Origin: Achromobacter sp. Root83 | Lineage (GTDB): Bacteria > Pseudomonadota > Gammaproteobacteria > Burkholderiales > Burkholderiaceae_B | NCBI RefSeq assembly: GCF_001428845.1 | Contig: NZ_LMIU01000025.1 | Span: 279,755 to 343,754 of the forward strand | Length of the DNA stretch: 64,000 nucleotides | Direction of reading: 5' to 3' | Part shown: piece after piece, positions 59,332-64,000 of the stretch | Layout: every line of letters begins with the position of its first letter | How positions within the stretch are numbered: position 1 is the stretch's first letter | The notes under the pieces: generated by a model | The model's database searches: none | What the model saw: the letters and a program-made list of their open reading frames with translations, nothing else | What the model was told of the DNA's origin: nothing | Position numbers and translations under genes: made by a program

Positions 59332-60414
59332 TCACTGGCCGTTGCCCACGATGGTCACGGCCGCGCCGTCCGTCACGCGCTGCAGGCCCGAGACCACCAG
59401 CTGGTCGTTCGCGGCCACGCCCGTCAGGATCTCGACGCGGCCCTCGCGGCGCTCGCCTATCGTCACCTCGCGCCGCTGCGCCACGCCGTCCGCGACCCGG
59501 TAAACGTACTGCGTTTCGCCCGACGGCGATAGCGCGGCCTCCGGCGCCACCAGCGCCTTGTCCTGATTGAACAGCAACTGCACCCGCGCGAACATGCCGG
59601 GCCGCAGCAGGGCATCCTGGTTGGCGACGGTGGCGCGCAGGAGGATGGACCGCCCGCCCGCGTCGATCAGCGGACTTACGGCGTAAACCACGCCACGGCG
59701 CTCCTGGCCCGGCAGCGCGTCCAGCCGCAGCGTCAGTTGCTGACCCACGCCCACCTTGCTCAGATACATCTCCGGCACGCGGAAATCCACCTTGAGGGGA
59801 TCGATGGCCTCGAGCGGCGCCAGATCCTGTCCCTGATTCACGTAATCCCCGACCGACACGCTGCGCAGCCCGACGATGCCGGCAAACGGAGCGGTGATGG
59901 TCAGCTTGTCCAGCCGCGCCTGCGCCAGCGAGACGGCGGCTTCCTGGACCTTCAGCGTGCTGGCGGATTCGTCGCGGGCCTGCTGGCTGACGAAGCCCTT
60001 GCCCTGCAGTTCCACCGCGCGCCGGTAATGGCTTTGCGCAAGCGTGAGATTGGCGCGGGCCTGGGCCAATTCCGCGCGCGGCACCGAGTCGTCCAGGCGG
60101 ATCAGCGTCTGGCCTTGCCTGACCGGCTGCCCCTCCTTGAACTCGATGGCCTGGATGCGGCCCGGCACCTCCGGCCTGAGCACGACGGATTCGTCGGAAC
60201 GCAGGCTGCCCACGGCGGACAGGCCGCGCGCGAACGGGATTTCCTGGACGACGGCCACCGCGACCCGCGCCGGAGCGGCGGGCGTCACGAGGGGTTTATT
60301 GACGGATTGGCCAGGCGTTGCCGCGGGCGCGAGCCAGCGCGGTACAAAAACGCCGAGCGCGGCCCCCGCGGCCAACCCTGCCGCAACGGCGGCCAGCAGT
60401 ACTGCTTTTTTCAT
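59332..60414 (-). CDS. RND efflux membrane fusion protein (HlyD/AcrA family)
   Basis: A 360-residue periplasmic adaptor. An N-terminal hydrophobic anchor (VLLAAVAAGLAAGAALGVF, residues about 4-24) without a lipobox is followed by the barrel-sandwich halves GSLRSDESVVLRPEVPGRIQ and DKLTITAPFAGIVGLRSVSVGDYVNQGQ. A coiled-coil hairpin lies between them (about 120-190), and the beta-barrel and membrane-proximal domains follow. The ATG at 60414 (MKKAVLLAAV) gives a proper signal anchor. It is 33 bases upstream of the pump gene in the same transcript. Confidence 0.93.
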   Translation of the reverse strand: MKKAVLLAAVAAGLAAGAALGVFVPRWLAPAATPGQSVNKPLVTPAAPARVAVAVVQEIPFARGLSAVGSLRSDESVVLRPEVPGRIQAIEFKEGQPVRQGQTLIRLDDSVPRAELAQARANLTLAQSHYRRAVELQGKGFVSQQARDESASTLKVQEAAVSLAQARLDKLTITAPFAGIVGLRSVSVGDYVNQGQDLAPLEAIDPLKVDFRVPEMYLSKVGVGQQLTLRLDALPGQERRGVVYAVSPLIDAGGRSILLRATVANQDALLRPGMFARVQLLFNQDKALVAPEAALSPSGETQYVYRVADGVAQRREVTIGERREGRVEILTGVAANDQLVVSGLQRVTDGAAVTIVGNGQ

Positions 60415-60553
60415 GCGCGAATGTGGCGGTATTGCGGCGCGGGCCGAGCATGCCCCACTCGGACGACGCCGCAGGAACTGGAATGAGGGTTGGCACTTTA
60501 GCACCCGAATTTACATACTGGAACAATCCAGAAGCCGGATGAAAGAACTAAAT

Positions 60554-60573
60554 CCGCCCTAACGGGCGGTTTT
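60554..60573. terminator. Hairpin between rnhA and the RND operon
   Basis: CCGCCC-TAAC-GGGCGG followed by TTTT on the plus strand and ATTTAG on the minus strand. It is probably the end of the leftward rnhA transcript, separating it from the pump genes, although the T run is better on the other strand. Confidence 0.5.
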
Positions 60574-60593
60574 GAGGGTATATACCGATGCCG

Positions 60594-61055
60594 TCAGGCC
60601 CGGCGGGCAACCTCAACGCCCATATTGGCAAGCTGGTCGGCCCGTTCGTTGCCCGGGTCGCCCGCGTGGCCGCGGACCCAGCGCCAGGCCACCTGATGAC
60701 GCTGCACCTGCTCGTCCAGCGCCTGCCAGAGCTCCACGTTCTTGACCGGCTTCTTGTCGGCCGTCATCCAGCCGCGCCGTTTCCAGTTGGCCAGCCACTC
60801 GGTCATGCCCTTCATCACATACTGGGAATCGGTGTGGATGGTGACGACGCAAGGGCGCTTGAGCGCGCGCAGCCCTTCGATGACGGCCAGCAGCTCCATC
60901 CGGTTATTGGTGGTCTGGAGTTCGCCGCCGTGCAGGGTTTTCTCGTGGCCGCCGGCGCGCATCAGCACCCCCCAGCCTCCTGGACCCGGATTGCCCTTGC
61001 AGGCGCCGTCGGTCCACATTTCCACTTTCTGGTCGTTCGTTTTGTTGTCCTGCAT
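60594..61055 (-). CDS. rnhA: Ribonuclease HI
   Basis: A 153-residue enzyme that cuts RNA in RNA-DNA hybrids. All active-site residues are present and shifted by six from E. coli: Asp16 ([16 protein letters not shown]), Glu54 ([12 protein letters not shown]), Asp76 (IHTDSQYV), His130 and Asp140 ([14 protein letters not shown]). The basic protrusion is [16 protein letters not shown]. The ATG at 61055 is used. It lies 50 bases downstream of the YafS-like methyltransferase gene. Confidence 0.97.
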   Translation of the reverse strand: MQDNKTNDQKVEMWTDGACKGNPGPGGWGVLMRAGGHEKTLHGGELQTTNNRMELLAVIEGLRALKRPCVVTIHTDSQYVMKGMTEWLANWKRRGWMTADKKPVKNVELWQALDEQVQRHQVAWRWVRGHAGDPGNERADQLANMGVEVARRA

Positions 61056-61105
61056 GGTGCTGCCTGGTTTTCCTAATTTGTGCAAAGTCGTTCCGGCCCG
61101 GCCGC

Positions 61106-61876
61106 TCAGGAGCGGTCGTCCGCCTGGCGGTTGACCACCACCGACGCGGCGCGCGCGCGCTTGGGTTTGGTTTTCCAGGCAGGCCCGATGATACGCATGC
61201 CGGCCACGCGCTTGACGGCCGACACCATGTAGACCGCGCCGCCCAGGCTCCACCAGCGGGCGCCGGCGGACTCCAGGAAGCTCCAGCGCTGCAGCCATTT
61301 TTCGCTGCGGCAGGCGGGCGCGTAGCAGCCGAACTGGCTTTCATCGACTTCCAGCGACAACAGCTTGAACCAGTCTTTCAGGCGCACCAGCGATACCTGG
61401 GATGACGGCGGCTGCGGCAGCCATGGCTCCATGCCGGGCATCCGCGTGCGCGCGCCCCACATGCTCCAGGGGTTGAATCCGGAAATCACGACCCGCCCTT
61501 CCGGCACCAGCACGCGCTCTACCTCGCGCAGCACATTGTGGGGCTCCGGGGTGCATTCAAAAGCGTGCGGCAGGATCAGCAGGTCCACGCTCTGCGATTC
61601 GAACGGCAGCGCTTCAGGCTGGGCGACGACCACCCGGGACTGCCAGCCGGCCGCGCTTTCCGGCGCCGGGGTCTCGGTGCCCACGTAGCCCTTGAAGGGC
61701 ATCCGGTTGGCCCGCAGCAGATTCATGTCGGCCAGGCCGACCTGCCAGGCGTAATATCCAAAAACATCCGCGACAGCCGCGTCGAACTGGGCCCGCTCCC
61801 AGGCCAGGACGTACTGGCCCGGTGGCGTCTGGAACCATTCGGCCAGTTCTACAATCGGCGAAGTATCTTCTGCCAC
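61106..61876 (-). CDS. YafS-like SAM-dependent methyltransferase
   Basis: A 256-residue protein of the class encoded between gloB and rnhA in many gamma- and betaproteobacteria. A class I SAM fold is visible with [19 protein letters not shown] (post-I) and [26 protein letters not shown]. The N-terminal motif I is degenerate. The C-terminus is basic ([13 protein letters not shown]). Its substrate is unknown in any species as far as I know. It is divergent from gloB with only 20 bases between the start codons. Confidence 0.85.
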   Translation of the reverse strand: MAEDTSPIVELAEWFQTPPGQYVLAWERAQFDAAVADVFGYYAWQVGLADMNLLRANRMPFKGYVGTETPAPESAAGWQSRVVVAQPEALPFESQSVDLLILPHAFECTPEPHNVLREVERVLVPEGRVVISGFNPWSMWGARTRMPGMEPWLPQPPSSQVSLVRLKDWFKLLSLEVDESQFGCYAPACRSEKWLQRWSFLESAGARWWSLGGAVYMVSAVKRVAGMRIIGPAWKTKPKRARAASVVVNRQADDRS

Positions 61877-61896
61877 GTTTTATTCCTTCGAATCCC

Positions 61897-62718
61897 ATGC
61901 AAGCCTTGACCGCCCCCGCAGGCGGCCGCGAACGCAACGCCGCGGTCTTGCCTTTGCCAGCCTTCTCCGACAACTACATCTGGGCCATCGTCCAGGGCGA
62001 CCAGGCCGCGGTCGTGGACCCCGGCGATGCCGGCCCCGTACTGCGATTCCTGGAGCAGCAAGGCTTGAGGCTGCGCGCCATTCTACTCACGCACCATCAC
62101 GCCGACCATGTGGGCGGTGTTTCCGAATTGTCCCGCATCGCGGACATTACCGTATACGGTCCCGCTCACGAGCGCCTGCCGCGCTGCGACGTCCCGCTGG
62201 TTGAAGGCGACCGCGTGGCGCTGCCCGAACTGGACCTGGACCTGACCGTGCTGGACGTTCCCGGTCACACCGCCGGACACATCGCCTACACCGGCCGGGC
62301 GGCCGGAGTGGAACCCGTGCTGTTCTGTGGCGACACCCTGTTTGCCGGAGGCTGTGGACGCCTGTTCGAGGGCACCCCCACGCAAATGCATGATTCCTTG
62401 GAAAAATTTTCCGTTTTACCGCCGGATACACAGGTTTTTTGCGCGCACGAGTACACTCTAGCGAACTTGCGCTGGGCTTTGGCGGTAGAACCGGCCAACC
62501 GTACCCTGCAACAGTGGTACCAGCGGGCCCAGCAATTACGAGCAGCAGGAACCCCCACGCTTCCGTCGACCATCGGTCAGGAACGCGCGACCAATCCGTT
62601 TTTGCGCACGCAGCAACCCGAGGTCGCCCGCGCGGCAGCAAGCTGGGCTGGCCGTGGCCAGAATACGCCGGTAGAGGTCTTTGCCTCCCTTCGTGAATGG
62701 AAGAACGATTTCAAGTGA
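61897..62718 (+). CDS. gloB: Hydroxyacylglutathione hydrolase (glyoxalase II)
   Basis: A 273-residue metallo-beta-lactamase-fold enzyme that converts S-lactoylglutathione to lactate and glutathione. The dinuclear metal motif THHHADH is at residues 65-71, with GHTAGHIAY, FCGDTLFAGGCGR and CAHEYTLANL following in the usual order. The ATG at 61897 (MQALTAPAGG) is used; the longer frame enters the divergent gene. mltD starts eight bases after its stop. Confidence 0.95.
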   Translation: MQALTAPAGGRERNAAVLPLPAFSDNYIWAIVQGDQAAVVDPGDAGPVLRFLEQQGLRLRAILLTHHHADHVGGVSELSRIADITVYGPAHERLPRCDVPLVEGDRVALPELDLDLTVLDVPGHTAGHIAYTGRAAGVEPVLFCGDTLFAGGCGRLFEGTPTQMHDSLEKFSVLPPDTQVFCAHEYTLANLRWALAVEPANRTLQQWYQRAQQLRAAGTPTLPSTIGQERATNPFLRTQQPEVARAAASWAGRGQNTPVEVFASLREWKNDFK

Positions 62719-62725
62719 CCACCTG

Positions 62726-64000
62726 ATGAATCTATCCCGACTCCTTCTGCCGCTCATGCTGGCAGTCCTCGCCGGTTGCGCAGGAACCAAAGCCCCCGAT
62801 AGCAAGAACCTCACCACCAATTCCCAAGGGCGTTACATTGCCCGGGATACGTCCAGAACGGTTGACCTGACCAACCCGCCCGCCGACGCCTGGGACCGCA
62901 TCCGCCGCGGTTTCGCCATCCCCAACCTGAACACCGACCTCTCGCGCCAGTGGACCGACTACTACGCGTCCCACCCCGAGGCGGTGCAGCGCATGGCCGA
63001 ACGCGCAGGCAAATACCTGTATTTCATCGTCGACGAGATCAATCGCCGCGGGCTGCCGACCGAACTGGCGCTGCTGCCGTTCGTGGAAAGCGCATACAAC
63101 CCGACCGCGCTGTCGCGTGCGCAGGCCTCCGGCCTGTGGCAGTTCGTGCCGGCCACGGGCCAGCATTTCAACCTGAAGCAGGACTGGTGGCGCGACGAGC
63201 GCCGGGACCCCATCGCCTCGACCAACGCGGCGTTGGACTACCTGGAAAAGCTGTTTGAAATGCAGGGCGACTGGTACCTGGCGCTGGCCTCGTACAACTG
63301 GGGCGAGGGGTCGGTGCAGCGCGCCATGGCCAAGAATGAAGCGGCCGGCCAGGGCACGGACTACCTGTCCCTGAACATGCCCGACGAAACCCGCAACTAC
63401 GTGCCCAAGCTGCAGGCCATCAAGAACATCATCGCGGACCCGCAGCGCTATGCGGTGGCGCTGCCCCCCGTGGGCAATACGCCCTATTTCGTGACCGTGC
63501 AGAAGAACAGCGACATCGATCTTGAAATCGCCGCCAAGCTGGCCGAAATGCCGCTGGACGAATTCAAGGCCCTGAACCCGTCGTTCAACCGCCCGGTCAT
63601 CCGCGGCGACCATGGCCCCACCCTGCTCTTGCCGGCCGACCGCGTCGAAATCTTCAACGCGAACCTGACCAACTACAAGGGCGACCTGAGCGCCTGGAAG
63701 ATCTACCATACGCGCCGCGGCGAGTCCTACGCGTCCATCGCCAAGCGTTTCGGCGTGACCGAATCGTCGCTGCGCCAGACCAACGACATCGGCTCGCGCC
63801 AGAAGTCGGCCACGGGCCAGTCGTTGCTGGTGCCCGGCGAGCCCGGCACCGGCGGCGTACAGCTCGCTTCGCTGGCGGCCCCGGTGGGCGCCCTGGATTC
63901 GGCCCCGTCCGACAACAAGGCAGCCGCCCCGCGCGGGCGCGCCGCGCAGGCGCCCGCCGCCCGCGTCGCCAGCGCCCGCCCCAACGTCCGCAGCCACAAG
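62726..64000 (+). CDS. mltD: Membrane-bound lytic murein transglycosylase D (3' end beyond window)
   Basis: The reading frame is open to the last base of the window (425 codons so far). The lipobox VLAGC gives lipidated Cys18. The SLT domain spans about residues 85-235, with catalytic Glu121 in LPFVESAYNPTALSRAQASGLWQF and the ALASYNWGEG motif. A LysM-like module lies at about 255-300 and a second at about 310-375 (YHTRRGESYASIAKRFGVTESSLRQTN, split here), followed by an Ala/Pro/Arg-rich tail. It cleaves glycan strands to 1,6-anhydro ends at the outer membrane. The gloB-mltD adjacency is conserved with E. coli. Confidence 0.95.
   Translation, partial: MNLSRLLLPLMLAVLAGCAGTKAPDSKNLTTNSQGRYIARDTSRTVDLTNPPADAWDRIRRGFAIPNLNTDLSRQWTDYYASHPEAVQRMAERAGKYLYFIVDEINRRGLPTELALLPFVESAYNPTALSRAQASGLWQFVPATGQHFNLKQDWWRDERRDPIASTNAALDYLEKLFEMQGDWYLALASYNWGEGSVQRAMAKNEAAGQGTDYLSLNMPDETRNYVPKLQAIKNIIADPQRYAVALPPVGNTPYFVTVQKNSDIDLEIAAKLAEMPLDEFKALNPSFNRPVIRGDHGPTLLLPADRVEIFNANLTNYKGDLSAWKIYHTRRGESYASIAKRFGVTESSLRQTNDIGSRQKSATGQSLLVPGEPGTGGVQLASLAAPVGALDSAPSDNKAAAPRGRAAQAPAARVASARPNVRSHK

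Noticed and set aside
1-64000. CRISPR arrays, insertion sequences, prophage genes
   Set aside because: No regularly spaced repeats with unique spacers, no transposase, integrase or phage structural genes were seen on either strand.

Overview
The window is a 64 kb piece of a GC-rich betaproteobacterial chromosome, almost certainly from Alcaligenaceae (Bordetella/Achromobacter type). This rests on the very high GC codon use, two tripartite tricarboxylate transporter (TctB-TctA) pairs, a TctD/TctE-type two-component system, a second stand-alone EF-G, and a complete set of homologues of the Bordetella lgm (lipid A glucosamine modification) genes. It is ordinary chromosome with no plasmid, phage, insertion sequence or CRISPR array. 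The order was worked out by reading translations and motifs only.

Layout. 1-834: no protein gene; three tandem leftward promoters that probably drive a stable-RNA operon beyond the left edge. 835-5332: AsnC/Lrp regulator divergent from hpd (tyrosine catabolism), then a leftward ilvD-cytochrome c-msrA group. 5462-8045: lgt, a SIMPL-domain exported protein, 6S RNA, zapA and a coiled-coil partner gene. 8524-12299: TctB-TctA pair 1 and a gamma-glutamyltransferase-like enzyme. 12358-16047: a 3-hydroxyisobutyrate-dehydrogenase-like enzyme, azoR with a divergent LysR gene, and a GhrA-type reductase. 16158-20638: TctB-TctA pair 2 with a TctE/TctD two-component system; no TctC receptor is present at either site. 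20619-30307: rppH divergent from proS, then the envelope operon ybgC-tolQ-tolR-tolA-tolB-pal-cpoB, translationally joined to an iron/cobalamin-type ABC permease and ATPase. 30326-42617: mixed housekeeping and accessory genes (YbaK deacylase, hydrolases, Lrp and MocR regulators with divergent EamA exporters, LysE, fusA paralogue, UspA, a PACE efflux protein with a divergent LysR gene).

42638-46477 holds the lgm-like lipid A modification genes (deacetylase, GtrA, ArnT-like transferase, polyprenyl-phosphate glycosyltransferase). 46598-50911: a GNAT acetyltransferase, the glutamate symporter GltS tightly coupled to a TAXI-domain lipoprotein, two small coupled genes and an unlisted 55-residue membrane protein. 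51445-55008 is a four-gene, translationally coupled operon (methyltransferase, nucleotide-sugar epimerase-like protein, two tandem beta-propeller glycosidase-like proteins) beside tRNA-Val(CAC). I consider it the best candidate for an undescribed carbohydrate system. 55478-64000: dnaQ, an RND pump and its membrane fusion protein, rnhA, a YafS-like methyltransferase, gloB and a 3'-truncated mltD. This is the familiar mltD-gloB-yafS-rnhA-dnaQ neighbourhood with the RND pump wedged between rnhA and dnaQ.

Many genes overlap by one to four bases (tolQ/tolR, cpoB/permease, permease/ATPase, EamA/LysE, methyltransferase/epimerase, the two propeller genes), so translational coupling is a recurrent theme. 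Regulator-target pairs are mostly divergent, and several intergenic regions hold visible palindromes.
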